Source of the DNA: Bacteroides caecigallinarum
GTDB lineage: Bacteria; Bacteroidota; Bacteroidia; Bacteroidales; Bacteroidaceae
Assembly: GCF_016902295.1 (NCBI RefSeq)
Contig: NZ_JACJLQ010000036.1
Span: 1 to 33,652, forward strand
DNA length: 33,652 bases
Direction of reading: 5' to 3'
This document shows positions 1 to 7,171 of this stretch, piece after piece. A program made the translations under genes and the position numbers. Numbering within the stretch: position 1 is the first letter of the stretch; each line of letters begins with the position of its first letter. The notes beneath the pieces are model-generated. The model searched no databases. It worked only from the letters and a program-made list of their open reading frames with translations, and was not told the DNA's origin.

Positions 1-3
1 TTC

Positions 4-80
4 ATAGCTTTTAGTATGAGTTCTTTGAAGGTGGTACTTAAAGATACTCATTTTCTGTGACATACAGAACTAAAAGCTAT
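4..80. repeat. Inverted repeat, 12-bp perfect arms
   Basis: Arms atagcttttagt (4-15) and actaaaagctat (69-80) are exact reverse complements, 53 nt apart. The region between contains further short complementary words (agttct at 19-24 against agaact at 66-71). No long T tract follows directly on the plus strand, although 81-87 is T-rich. It lies downstream of the minus-strand RteC-like gene, so it could be that unit's terminator or the end of a mobile element. Which of these is not decidable here. Confidence 0.45.
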
Positions 81-122
81 ATTTTTTTACTTGCGAAACT
101 TAAATAAATCATAAAGCACTGA

Positions 123-735
123 TTATCTATATCCTTTTTTGTCATGTTCCTTTCGGATAAGGTCTGCCAGTCCATTAAGAAATTCTGTGAGTTTGCCCGG
201 CTTTCGTTTTATCACGTCCTCATGCTTTTGGTGACAGTCGCTTATCTTGATGTTAAACAACCATTCAAAACCTTTGGATAAATCTACCAAATAGGCAGGT
301 TTGCCGTTCTGATAAACAATGTCTTTGGAGAGGAACAGACCGCTTACCATTTCCATGATGTTGATAAGGGCTGTTTTGTCAGCGAGATAGAGAGGGGAAA
401 GGCTTTGTTTTTCAATCCGCTGTTTGAGTTGTTCCGGGTATTTGATGCGCCATTCAATAAGGCGTATTTCTGTGTTTAAAAGTCCTATCGCTTCATCAAT
501 TAGATGCAAATAGGGCATTTTTTTCTTGCTCAAACCGTACACGGTATGACTTAAGACGATATAAACCAAAAGAAAAATAGCGGAGTAATACACTATAATC
601 TTGCTCGTTAATACTGAAATTGGCTACATGGATAGCTAATTCTTCAACAGCTTTTGTTAGTTCAGATGCAGAAACTTTGCGCTGTGAGTATTCCGATAGT
701 AATCGAAAAAAACTCTGTTGTAATAATGCTTTCAT
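123..735 (-). pseudogene. RteC-like protein, interrupted by a frameshift at a 7-base A run
   Basis: Two overlapping minus-strand frames look like one protein. The first runs from ATG at 735 and stops at 496. The second continues in the +1 frame to 123. The coding strand has seven A's (T's at 518-524 on the plus strand) exactly where the frames would join. Removing one A gives a continuous protein of about 200 residues whose join reads FEQEK-MPYLHLIDEAI. The C-terminal half (EIRLIEWRIKYPEQ, then a helix-rich tail) resembles the C-terminal part of RteC, the excision regulator of CTnDOT-type conjugative transposons. This is recognition from memory and only moderately certain. It follows the HAD gene by about 40 nt and may share its transcript. 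Alternatives are a real pseudogene, a sequencing indel, or transcriptional slippage at the A run. Confidence 0.5.
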
Positions 736-775
736 CTATTAATATTTTTAATTTCATAATTAGTTAGTTCGTCTT

Positions 776-1396
776 TTATAGAATTTTACTTATATCATTG
801 GGTGTCTTAAAATAATAGTCTGCACGTATAGGATTAGATACATTATTGCTCCATAAAACCAATCCGGAATCAACACCGGCATTGTTAGCACATTGAATAT
901 CATAAATACTATCACCAATATAGAGAGCGTTTTCGGGGCTTACATGGGCTTTAGCCAAATATGCTACTAAGGGTGCTGCTTGGGGCTTATGTTCATCAGT
1001 ATCATCGGCACATACAATTGTGGAAAAATAGTCCGCTAACCCTAATGGTTCAAAATCAGAATAATATTCTTGATATGTTTTGGAGGTTACAATGCCTAAA
1101 ATATAGCCTCTTGATAAAAGGGATTGCAAGCATTCTTTGATACCTTGAAAAGGTTGAATAGTGTGCTGGAGCAATTTCATATTCCTATCCCATCGTTTCA
1201 AAGCATCTTCTATGTCGAGTATTTTGAGTAATTCCAACGCATTTCTTCCGGTAATGCCTAAAGCAAATTTCAGACTTTCATATTGAGGTGCGCGTCCTGT
1301 TATTTCTGTAATTGTTTTTATTAAAGAGTTGATGACTGCATATTCCGTATCTATCAATGTACCGTCTATGTCGAATACGATATGTTTATATTTCAT
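776..1396 (-). CDS. HAD-superfamily hydrolase (phosphoglycolate phosphatase/PpaX-like)
   Basis: This 206-residue cytosolic phosphatase of the haloacid dehalogenase fold shows all four motifs. Motif I is FDIDGTLIDT with nucleophile D9 and acid/base D11. Motif II is VTSKT near residue 103. Motif III lysine is in HKP near residue 137. Motif IV is GDSIYD (D162/D166, Mg2+ binding). A helical cap fills roughly residues 17-85, as in the phosphoglycolate phosphatase/pyrophosphatase PpaX subgroup. Such enzymes hydrolyse small phosphate monoesters; the substrate cannot be read from sequence. Only 12 nt separate it from the upstream Nudix gene, so the two are probably co-transcribed, which would fit nucleotide or metabolite clean-up. 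Confidence 0.85.
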   Translation of the reverse strand: MKYKHIVFDIDGTLIDTEYAVINSLIKTITEITGRAPQYESLKFALGITGRNALELLKILDIEDALKRWDRNMKLLQHTIQPFQGIKECLQSLLSRGYILGIVTSKTYQEYYSDFEPLGLADYFSTIVCADDTDEHKPQAAPLVAYLAKAHVSPENALYIGDSIYDIQCANNAGVDSGLVLWSNNVSNPIRADYYFKTPNDISKIL

Positions 1397-1408
1397 GTGT
1401 TTGATTTA

Positions 1409-2035
1409 TTAGTCAAATAATACTTGCCAGTTTCTATCGTAGTAAGCTGAAAAGCACATTTTAATTTGTTCTTCGTTATTTTTCTCTTTTGCAAGAATAG
1501 GTAATTCTTCCAATCCGAAATAGGCACTCTCATCCGTTTCAATATTGGGTCGGAAATATCCGCTTTCAATCTCACAAAGAACAAAAACTTTACAAACATT
1601 GTAGGCATAGGGGGGAATATTATGCAAATTTCTATCTTGTATAGCTATTATCCGGATAGCTTTTACATTTAATCCTGCTTCTTCTTTTACTTCTTTTTCT
1701 GTATTAGTCTTGATACTCTGATTTATATCGACCCAACCACTGGGCAAAGACCAAGTTCCATTTTTCTCTTTCACAAGCAGTATTTTATCATCTTTGAATA
1801 TAGCAGCTCGTGTATCTAATTTAGGAGTTTGAAATCCTGTTTCATTGCAAAACAGATTCTTTACTTTTTCTATGGGTATTTCACTTTGCAGACTAAGCAT
1901 TTCTGCTGCAATTTCTCTAATGCGTTCAAAGCGTTCTATATCAAATACATCTTTGGAGTATGTCAATCCCCCTTGGGCAATGAATTGTAGTTCTTTTGCC
2001 CATTCAAGCCATTGTGGTTGTACTATTTTATTCAT
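1409..2035 (-). CDS. Nudix hydrolase with N-terminal accessory domain
   Basis: The protein has 208 residues. About 65 N-terminal residues (QPQWLEWAKELQFIAQGGL...) resemble the helical domain found before Nudix folds in ADP-ribose/nucleoside-diphosphate-X hydrolases. The Nudix fold follows from about residue 72 (TRAAIFKDDKILLVKEK...). The Nudix box lies at 100-122 and keeps the metal-binding EExG (E118, E119), but its first Glu is Gln106 and its Arg is Lys114, so it departs from GX5EX7REUXEEXGU. Family members hydrolyse nucleotide-sugar or ADP-ribose type pyrophosphates; the altered box makes the substrate and even the activity uncertain. It has its own -7 box at 2068-2075 and probably drives the HAD gene 12 nt downstream. 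Confidence 0.85.
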   Translation of the reverse strand: MNKIVQPQWLEWAKELQFIAQGGLTYSKDVFDIERFERIREIAAEMLSLQSEIPIEKVKNLFCNETGFQTPKLDTRAAIFKDDKILLVKEKNGTWSLPSGWVDINQSIKTNTEKEVKEEAGLNVKAIRIIAIQDRNLHNIPPYAYNVCKVFVLCEIESGYFRPNIETDESAYFGLEELPILAKEKNNEEQIKMCFSAYYDRNWQVLFD

Positions 2036-2067
2036 ATAGTGAATGTTAGTATCGTTATATTGATTTA

Positions 2068-2075
2068 CAAAGGTA
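2068..2075 (-). promoter_or_regulatory. Bacteroidetes -7 promoter element for the Nudix gene
   Basis: The minus strand reads TACCTTTG, an exact TAnnTTTG. No good -33 TTTG is visible at 19-21 nt. Transcription would begin near 2061, about 25 nt before the Nudix ATG. Confidence 0.55.
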
Positions 2076-2115
2076 TGGAAAATGAAATTCTTTATTTTTG
2101 TCCTATGTTAAAAAA

Positions 2116-2679
2116 TCATCGGCTTGACCGGATTCTGCTAAGAGAAGGTTGTGTTATTCCTAAAAAAGAGGCAATATGTCCTAAAGTCACTCGGTGGAAA
2201 ATGCTGGGATATTCTTTTATCAACTTTTCATAACGTTCTTGGGCAGACAAGTTCAGCCGGGAAATATGAATGTCCTGTAAAAGTAGAAAATTTTCTTGCT
2301 GTAACACTCTCATCCAATTGGCAATGTCAATACGGGATTTATATAAATCATTCAACTTGTCTATAGAAATGGAGTAGGTTAAGGTTTCTTCTAAGGTTTC
2401 TACATATTCAAATCCTGCTTTGTGCCGATATAAATCCCATGAACCACAAGTCGCATCGCCTTCCATAGAAAACCATGTTGTTATTTCTTTTCCATTATGC
2501 AGGATATATGAACGTGTTATACCTTTTTCTATAAAATAAACCTGATTGTCAAAACGACCAGCTTGTATGATGATAGTTTTAGCCGGAAAAGTCTGTTGTT
2601 TGAAACAGTACTTTAGCAGGTGCAATGAATCATGCGAAACAGGATAGAGTTCTTGTATCTTTCTTATTATATTATCCAT
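2116..2679 (-). CDS. Crp/Fnr-family transcriptional regulator
   Basis: The 187-residue protein has an N-terminal cyclic-nucleotide-binding-type beta roll (about residues 10-120, with KTIIIQAG and a YFIEKGITRSYI strand pair) and a C-terminal winged helix (about 135-187). The recognition-helix region is GHIASFLGITQPSLSRIR, typical of the short Bacteroidetes Crp/Fnr paralogues. The beta roll lacks the obvious Arg/Ser cAMP-contact set of E. coli CRP, so the effector is unknown. An in-frame TTG six bases upstream (2685) is possible, but the ATG at 2679 fits the -7 box at 2703-2710 and a short leader. Its promoter and that of the Nudix gene are separate, so whether it controls the downstream genes is inference. 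Confidence 0.85.
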   Translation of the reverse strand: MDNIIRKIQELYPVSHDSLHLLKYCFKQQTFPAKTIIIQAGRFDNQVYFIEKGITRSYILHNGKEITTWFSMEGDATCGSWDLYRHKAGFEYVETLEETLTYSISIDKLNDLYKSRIDIANWMRVLQQENFLLLQDIHISRLNLSAQERYEKLIKEYPSIFHRVTLGHIASFLGITQPSLSRIRSSR

Positions 2680-2702
2680 TATCAATGTTTTTGCTCTTTC
2701 TA

Positions 2703-2710
2703 CAAAAATA
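2703..2710 (-). promoter_or_regulatory. Bacteroidetes -7 promoter element for the Crp-like gene
   Basis: The minus strand reads TATTTTTG (TAnnTTTG). The predicted start of transcription is near 2696, about 17 nt before the ATG at 2679. No clear -33 partner is seen. Confidence 0.5.
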
Positions 2711-2824
2711 CGAAAACAGAAAGGGATAATATTGTTGCATTCATAGTTTAAAAAGGAATTTGACTATTTTTAGCAAGGTGGGATGAAAAGAGAACCACGA
2801 TGTGGATATGTGATATAGGCAAAA

Positions 2825-2896
2825 GAAATAGGTGGTGCTAAACTACGTTTAGTTTATCCCTTTGTCTATATAGCCAAAACGAACTAAACCTATTTC
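2825..2896. repeat. Nested inverted repeats in a 300-bp geneless spacer
   Basis: The outer arms gaaataggt (2825-2833) and acctatttc (2888-2896) are perfect. Inside lies a tight hairpin, ctaaac-tac-gtttag (2838-2852), and ctaaac recurs near 2884. The spacer 2686-2993 has no convincing gene. It lies between the 3' end of the DUF1016 gene and the 5' end of the Crp-like gene. Confidence 0.5.
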
Positions 2897-2918
2897 TATT
2901 GACAGCAAAATACGTGTG

Positions 2919-2955
2919 CTGGCGAAAAAAGAAATAGTATTACCTTTTTCGCCAG
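2919..2955 (-). repeat. 11-bp perfect hairpin downstream of the DUF1016 gene
   Basis: The arms ctggcgaaaaa (2919-2929) and tttttcgccag (2945-2955) enclose a 15-nt loop. It lies about 40 nt beyond the DUF1016 stop and could terminate that minus-strand transcript, with U-rich sequence in the stem itself rather than after it. A transposon-end or recombination role is equally open. Confidence 0.55.
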
Positions 2956-2993
2956 TATCGTTTTTAGCAATCTTTTTCAGTCTTGATTTATCC

Positions 2994-4133
2994 TTAATAG
3001 TTTGAGGAAGAAATGAACTCTTTTATTTCTTCCTCGGTTGGAAGTTCTATCATGTACTTCTGTACAAAGATATTCGGGTCTAATCCGGCAGTGGCATATT
3101 TAACTAATGTATCTCCCTTTTCGGTGCAGAGCAAAATGCCGATAGGCGGATTATCATCCGACTGCATCACTTCTGCTTTAAAGTAGTTGAGGTACATATT
3201 GAGTTGTGAAGCATACTCATGGCGGAACTTGTCTATCTTCAATTCCACAATGACATGACACTTCAAAATGCGGTGATAGAACACAAGGTCGGCAAAGAAG
3301 TAATCTTCATCAATCAAGATGCGTTTTTGCCGAGCTTCAAAGCAGAATCCATGTCCCATTTCCAACAGAAAATGTTGCAGGTTGTCAAGAATGGATTGCT
3401 CCAAGTCATTTTCTGTTACTAAGGAACGTTCATTCAACCCTAAGAACTCTAAGGTTACAGGAGTGTTGATAACATCTTGAGGTTGCAATAGGGTTGCTTG
3501 TTGCTGGACTAAAGCGGAGAGGGATTCTTTGTTTTTGGATAGTCCGCTACGTTCATAGTATAAAGACGCTATTTGTCGTTCCAATTCTTTGACAGACCAG
3601 CAGCCACGAATCGTTTCCATTTCATAGAAAGCACGTTTTACCGGGTTCTCAATTCCCGATATGGTATTTAAATGGGTGGAAGATAATCGGTTGAATAATC
3701 TATCAGCCGGAATCATCCATGTTTCGGTTTTTGGATGTTCTGCTGATAGTTTCCAAACGCCATTTTCAGATTCGGCGGTCGCCAACCGCCGAATTGGTTC
3801 GGTGAATTCGGCGGTCAATGACTGCCGAATTTGAATTTCCGATGTAATATACTGTGCAATAGGTTCTTTCAATTGTGGATAAACAAGGTACAGCCGTCTA
3901 AATTCACGGAATCTACGTTCATTCAGACCTTTTGTATTCAGCCGTTTTTCCAATTTCTTCAACAGGTATTCTCCGTAGGCTGCACGATCTTCTCCGTTCT
4001 GTTCAAACTCTACAATATAGCAACCCATAAGCCAGTTACGGGAAGTAAGGGCAAGGTTTACAGCGTGCGCGGCTTGTGTCTGCAACGTGTTCTGTATCGT
4101 GCTGATATGTTTTACTAATGCTTCAAAGTCCAT
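2994..4133 (-). CDS. YhcG/DUF1016-family PD-(D/E)XK nuclease-fold protein
   Basis: The 379-residue protein has the two-part DUF1016 layout. The N-terminal helical domain covers about 5-195 (NWLMGCYIVEFEQNG, YGEYLLKKLEKRL, RRFREFRRLYLVYP). The C-terminal PD-(D/E)XK domain covers about 225-365, with D282 in FADLVFYH and E297-x-K299 in VIVELKID as the catalytic-type triad. Family members are often found beside restriction-modification or Fic/toxin genes; their biochemical role is poorly defined. Residues about 102-121 are encoded by two tandem palindromes (3770-3831) spaced 36 bp, giving an IRQSLTAEFTEP/IRRLATAESENG semi-repeat that looks like an in-frame insertion between conserved blocks. The promoter is at 4257-4286. 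The divergent neighbour is a Fic gene. Confidence 0.85.
   Translation of the reverse strand: MDFEALVKHISTIQNTLQTQAAHAVNLALTSRNWLMGCYIVEFEQNGEDRAAYGEYLLKKLEKRLNTKGLNERRFREFRRLYLVYPQLKEPIAQYITSEIQIRQSLTAEFTEPIRRLATAESENGVWKLSAEHPKTETWMIPADRLFNRLSSTHLNTISGIENPVKRAFYEMETIRGCWSVKELERQIASLYYERSGLSKNKESLSALVQQQATLLQPQDVINTPVTLEFLGLNERSLVTENDLEQSILDNLQHFLLEMGHGFCFEARQKRILIDEDYFFADLVFYHRILKCHVIVELKIDKFRHEYASQLNMYLNYFKAEVMQSDDNPPIGILLCTEKGDTLVKYATAGLDPNIFVQKYMIELPTEEEIKEFISSSNY
3770..3831. repeat. Two tandem palindromes inside the DUF1016 coding region
   Basis: Palindrome 1 pairs attcggcggt (3770-3779) with accgccgaat (3785-3794). Palindrome 2 pairs aattcggcggtca (3805-3817) with tgactgccgaatt (3819-3831), with one G-T pair. 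The left arms are direct repeats (attcggcggtc) exactly 36 bp apart, so the frame is preserved. They are GC-rich compared with the flanking DNA. Confidence 0.8.
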
Positions 4134-4256
4134 AGCTACAAAGATAAATCTTTTATGGTTAAAACTCTAGTTTGGGTTTATAGGTTTTGTCCCGATTTAG
4201 GTATCGTAAATGGGTAAAATTGCTAAATAGTTGATTTTCTTTTGTTTCAGATATTG

Positions 4257-4286
4257 CAAAGGTACAAAACAAAATGAGATTTCAAA
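4257..4286 (-). promoter_or_regulatory. Promoter of the DUF1016 gene
   Basis: The minus strand has TTTG (4283-4286), 18 nt, then TACCTTTG (4257-4264), close to the Bacteroidetes consensus. It implies a leader of about 115 nt before the ATG at 4133. Apart from this and the Fic promoter, I see nothing else in the divergent spacer 4134-4466. Confidence 0.6.
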
Positions 4287-4408
4287 GTGTATTAAAGGTG
4301 TACTGAATAACGGGAAACAGGTAAAATATGGTAAAAATAGAAAAAATAGGGAATATGCAAATCGCTTAGCCTTTTTTCGTTATCCCCTGTAAAAACATTT
4401 ACTTTTCC

Positions 4409-4439
4409 TTTGTTAAGACATAAAAAGAATGTATTTTTG
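4409..4439 (+). promoter_or_regulatory. Promoter of the Fic gene
   Basis: TTTG (4409-4412), 19 nt, then TATTTTTG (4432-4439) is a full consensus match. It overlaps the possible TTG starts at 4410 and 4437 and therefore argues for translation from the ATG at 4467. Confidence 0.7.
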
Positions 4440-4466
4440 AAAAAATCAACTAATCAATTACAAGAT

Positions 4467-5276
4467 ATGCAATCAGTGGTTTGGCAGGAGATAGAACAAC
4501 TATATCAGGAATTTCAGAAACTTGGTATTAGTGAAGCGGTGGACTATGAAAAGTACTACCTCTATTCTCTTATTACCCATTCTACAGCGATTGAGGGTTC
4601 TACACTCACCGAAGCTGAGGCGCAAATGCTTTTTGATGAGGGCTTGACTGCTAAAGGGAAACCTTTGGTATATCATTTGATGAATGAGGACTTAAAGAAA
4701 GCATATGAGCTTGCCAAAACAGATTCTGTTAGTCTTATACCTATAACTTCTGCTTTTCTGCAAAAGTTGAATGCAACATTGATGCGTACAACAGGTAGCG
4801 TACACAATGTAATGGGTGGTTCTTTCGATTCTTCAAAAGGTGACTTCCGACTTTGCGGCGTCACTGCTGGTATTGGTGGATGGTCATATATGAATTATCA
4901 GAAAGTCCCTGCCAAAGTAGATGAACTTTGTGCTTTATTACAGGAAAAGCAAAAGACAGTGGGAACATTGCGTGAACAATATGAATTAAGTTTCAATGCC
5001 CATCTCAATTTGGTGACCATTCATCCGTGGGTGGACGGAAACGGAAGGACTGCACGTCTGTTGATGAATTATATTCAGTTCTGCCATAATCTTTTCCCTA
5101 CTAAGATATTCAAGGAAGATAGAGAAGAGTATATTCTTTCATTACGTCAATCCCAAGAGGAAGAAAACAATCGGTATTTTCTTGATTTCATGTTCGGTCA
5201 ATTAAAGAAGTCTCTTTTGTTAGAAATTGAAAAGTTCAATTCTTCACGGAAGAAAGGATTCAGTTTTATGTTTTGA
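4467..5276 (+). CDS. Fic-family protein (probable adenylyltransferase)
   Basis: The protein has 269 residues from ATG 4467. The Fic motif HPWVDGNGR lies near residues 186-194, with the catalytic His and the phosphate-binding loop, matching HPFxDGNGRxxR. An N-terminal inhibitory helix motif S39-TAI-E43-G44 ([ST]xxxE[GN]) marks the self-inhibited class II Fic proteins, where the Glu blocks productive ATP binding. Such enzymes transfer AMP from ATP to a hydroxyl of a target protein; no target is visible. The frame is open upstream to a TTG at 4410, but a consensus promoter lies across that extension, so ATG 4467 is preferred. It is divergent from the DUF1016 nuclease gene. Confidence 0.9.
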   Translation: MQSVVWQEIEQLYQEFQKLGISEAVDYEKYYLYSLITHSTAIEGSTLTEAEAQMLFDEGLTAKGKPLVYHLMNEDLKKAYELAKTDSVSLIPITSAFLQKLNATLMRTTGSVHNVMGGSFDSSKGDFRLCGVTAGIGGWSYMNYQKVPAKVDELCALLQEKQKTVGTLREQYELSFNAHLNLVTIHPWVDGNGRTARLLMNYIQFCHNLFPTKIFKEDREEYILSLRQSQEEENNRYFLDFMFGQLKKSLLLEIEKFNSSRKKGFSFMF

Positions 5277-5311
5277 CAGGTTGAATAAAATATATGTCGG
5301 GATAGATTTAG

Positions 5312-5319
5312 TATCTTTG
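5312..5319 (+). promoter_or_regulatory. -7 promoter element for the MATE gene
   Basis: TATCTTTG matches TAnnTTTG; the -33 element is weak. Transcription would start near 5326, which makes the TTG at 5328 an unlikely start codon and favours ATG 5346. Confidence 0.55.
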
Positions 5320-5345
5320 CACAGTGATTGATTAAAGATATTCCC

Positions 5346-6689
5346 ATGAATAATATTCAGAAAAAAGCATATACCTCTAAAGAAATTCTGACCATAGCCT
5401 ATCCCATACTTATCAGCCTTGTGATGGAGCAGGCAATAGGTATGACCGATACTGCCTTCCTGGGGCGTGTGGGCGAGATAGAGCTTGGTGCTTCTGCCAT
5501 AGCCGGAGTATATTATATCGCTATCTTCATGATAGGTTTCGGTTTCAGTATCGGTTCGCAGATACTGATGGCGCGAAGGAACGGCGAAAAGAGATATTCC
5601 GAGATAGGCGACATATTTTATCAGGGCGTGTATTTCATGATTTTTCTGGCAGCGGCCGCGTTTACTCTTACCGAGTTGATAACGCCGTGGCTGCTTCCGA
5701 AGATACTTTCATCGCAGAATATTTATGCTGCTGCCGAGAGTTATATTCACTGGAGAGCTTTCGGATTCTTCTTCTCGTTCGTTGCTGTAATGTTCAGGGC
5801 ATTCTTTGTGGGAACAACACAGACCAAGACTCTTACTCTGAACTCGCTTGTGATGGTGGGCTCGAACATTGTTTTCAATTATATCCTGATTTTCGGTAAA
5901 TTGGGATTCCCGGCTCTTGGAATAGCAGGTGCGGCAATAGGCTCGTCGCTTGCGGAGCTTGTGTCGCTGATATTCTTCATTATATATACTGTCAGGAAAA
6001 TAGACCTGAAGAAATATGGGCTGAACAGGTTCAGTTCATTCAATACGGATAAACTAAGAAGGATTCTTAATGTGTCTCTGTGGACTATGATTCAGAATTT
6101 CGTATCACTTTCCACATGGTTTATCTTCTTCCTTTATGTGGAGCATCTTGGCGAACGTCCGCTTGCGATAACAAATATCATAAGGAATATCTCCGGTATC
6201 ACGTTTATGATAATATCTGCGTTTGCTTCCACATGCGGTTCTCTTGTGAGTAATCAGATAGGCGCCGGAAAGGCTGACAGTGTGGTATGTACTGTGCATC
6301 AGCATATAAAGCTGGCGCTGGCTATAGTTTTGCCGCTAACCGTATTGTTTGCGGTGTTTCCTACGATGGTATTAGGTATCTACACTGATATGCCAGACCT
6401 GATAGAAGCGTCAATCCCGTCGTTGTGGGTGTTCTGTACCACTACATGGCTTACGGCTGCATCGAATATATATTTTCAATCTGTATCGGGTACGGGAAAT
6501 ACGCGTATGGCGTTTATGTTGGAACTGTCAACTCTAGTGATTTATGCTGCATATATCACATTGATAATTCAGGTGATGAGGCTCGATGTGGCTTGGTGCT
6601 GGACTTCGGAACATGTTTACGGAGGATTCCTACTCATCTTTTGCAGTATATATCTACATCGGGGAAAATGGAAATTGAAGAGGATATAG
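5346..6689 (+). CDS. MATE-family multidrug/cation antiporter
   Basis: This 447-residue inner-membrane protein has about twelve hydrophobic segments in two MatE halves (about 15-175 and 235-400). The first helices carry PILISLVMEQAIGMTDTAFLG, a typical MATE/NorM-like opening with the TM1-TM2 D-T-x-F-x-G pattern. Members exchange Na+ or H+ for cationic drugs or metabolites; the substrate is unknown. An upstream in-frame TTG at 5328 would add six residues but lies at the predicted transcription start, so ATG 5346 is used. A hairpin terminator (6695-6736) begins a few bases beyond the stop, so the gene is probably monocistronic. Base use looks less AT-rich than the Fic/DUF1016 block, suggesting the core chromosome begins here. 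Confidence 0.92.
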   Translation: MNNIQKKAYTSKEILTIAYPILISLVMEQAIGMTDTAFLGRVGEIELGASAIAGVYYIAIFMIGFGFSIGSQILMARRNGEKRYSEIGDIFYQGVYFMIFLAAAAFTLTELITPWLLPKILSSQNIYAAAESYIHWRAFGFFFSFVAVMFRAFFVGTTQTKTLTLNSLVMVGSNIVFNYILIFGKLGFPALGIAGAAIGSSLAELVSLIFFIIYTVRKIDLKKYGLNRFSSFNTDKLRRILNVSLWTMIQNFVSLSTWFIFFLYVEHLGERPLAITNIIRNISGITFMIISAFASTCGSLVSNQIGAGKADSVVCTVHQHIKLALAIVLPLTVLFAVFPTMVLGIYTDMPDLIEASIPSLWVFCTTTWLTAASNIYFQSVSGTGNTRMAFMLELSTLVIYAAYITLIIQVMRLDVAWCWTSEHVYGGFLLIFCSIYLHRGKWKLKRI

Positions 6690-6694
6690 AAAAG

Positions 6695-6736
6695 AATACG
6701 GATCGTTTCACAAATTAGACTGAAACGGTCCGTATT
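6695..6736. terminator. Bidirectional terminator between MATE and thioesterase genes
   Basis: The 16-nt arms aatacggatcgtttca (6695-6710) and tgaaacggtccgtatt (6721-6736) pair with one mismatch that is G-U in RNA. T-rich sequence flanks it, most clearly on the minus strand (TTCTTTTC). It serves convergent genes. Confidence 0.8.
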
Positions 6737-6758
6737 GGTTTATTGCTTAAGGCTTTTC

Positions 6759-7130
6759 TTATTTCAGTTTAGAGAGGAAACGTTCTCTGTCCACTATGTA
6801 GCGGATATGTTTCCCTTCGCCTATCGTGCCTTTTGAATCTGATGCAGTAACCTTGAATGTAAGCTTTCTGCCGTCTATTTCTTCAAGTACAGCTTCCGCA
6901 TTGACTGTTTCTCCCAAAGCTGATGGCTTGATATGCGATGTTTCCATCATTGCTCCTACTGTAGTTGAGCCTTCCGGCAGATGGGGCGCGACTGCTTTCA
7001 TTGCCGCATTCTCCATTAAAGCTACCATTGCAGGTGTAGCGAAAACTTCCATATCGCCCGAACCCATTGTGAGGGCTGTGTTGGCAGCACTTACGGTCAC
7101 TGTGCTGACGTGTTTTAATCCTGTTTCCAT
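6759..7130 (-). CDS. Hot-dog fold thioesterase (FlK/PaaI-like)
   Basis: The 123-residue single-domain protein has a central FATPAMVALMENAAMKAV helix and an HIKPSALGE strand. The residues T32, E40 and H66 have the same spacing as the catalytic T42/E50/H76 of fluoroacetyl-CoA thioesterase FlK, so the active site appears intact. It would hydrolyse an acyl-CoA or other thioester in the cytosol. The substrate is unknown and fluoroacetyl-CoA is unlikely in this setting; a housekeeping acyl-CoA is more plausible. It has its own -7 box at 7160-7167 and ends at the shared terminator at 6695-6736. Confidence 0.85.
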   Translation of the reverse strand: METGLKHVSTVTVSAANTALTMGSGDMEVFATPAMVALMENAAMKAVAPHLPEGSTTVGAMMETSHIKPSALGETVNAEAVLEEIDGRKLTFKVTASDSKGTIGEGKHIRYIVDRERFLSKLK

Positions 7131-7159
7131 TATTATATGTTTGTTGTTATTATCAGTTA

Positions 7160-7167
7160 CAAAAATA
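7160..7167 (-). promoter_or_regulatory. -7 promoter element for the thioesterase gene
   Basis: The minus strand reads TATTTTTG, about 30 nt upstream of the ATG at 7130. It overlaps the short gap after the AAA-ATPase gene, whose stop is at 7172. Confidence 0.5.
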
Positions 7168-7171
7168 AATA

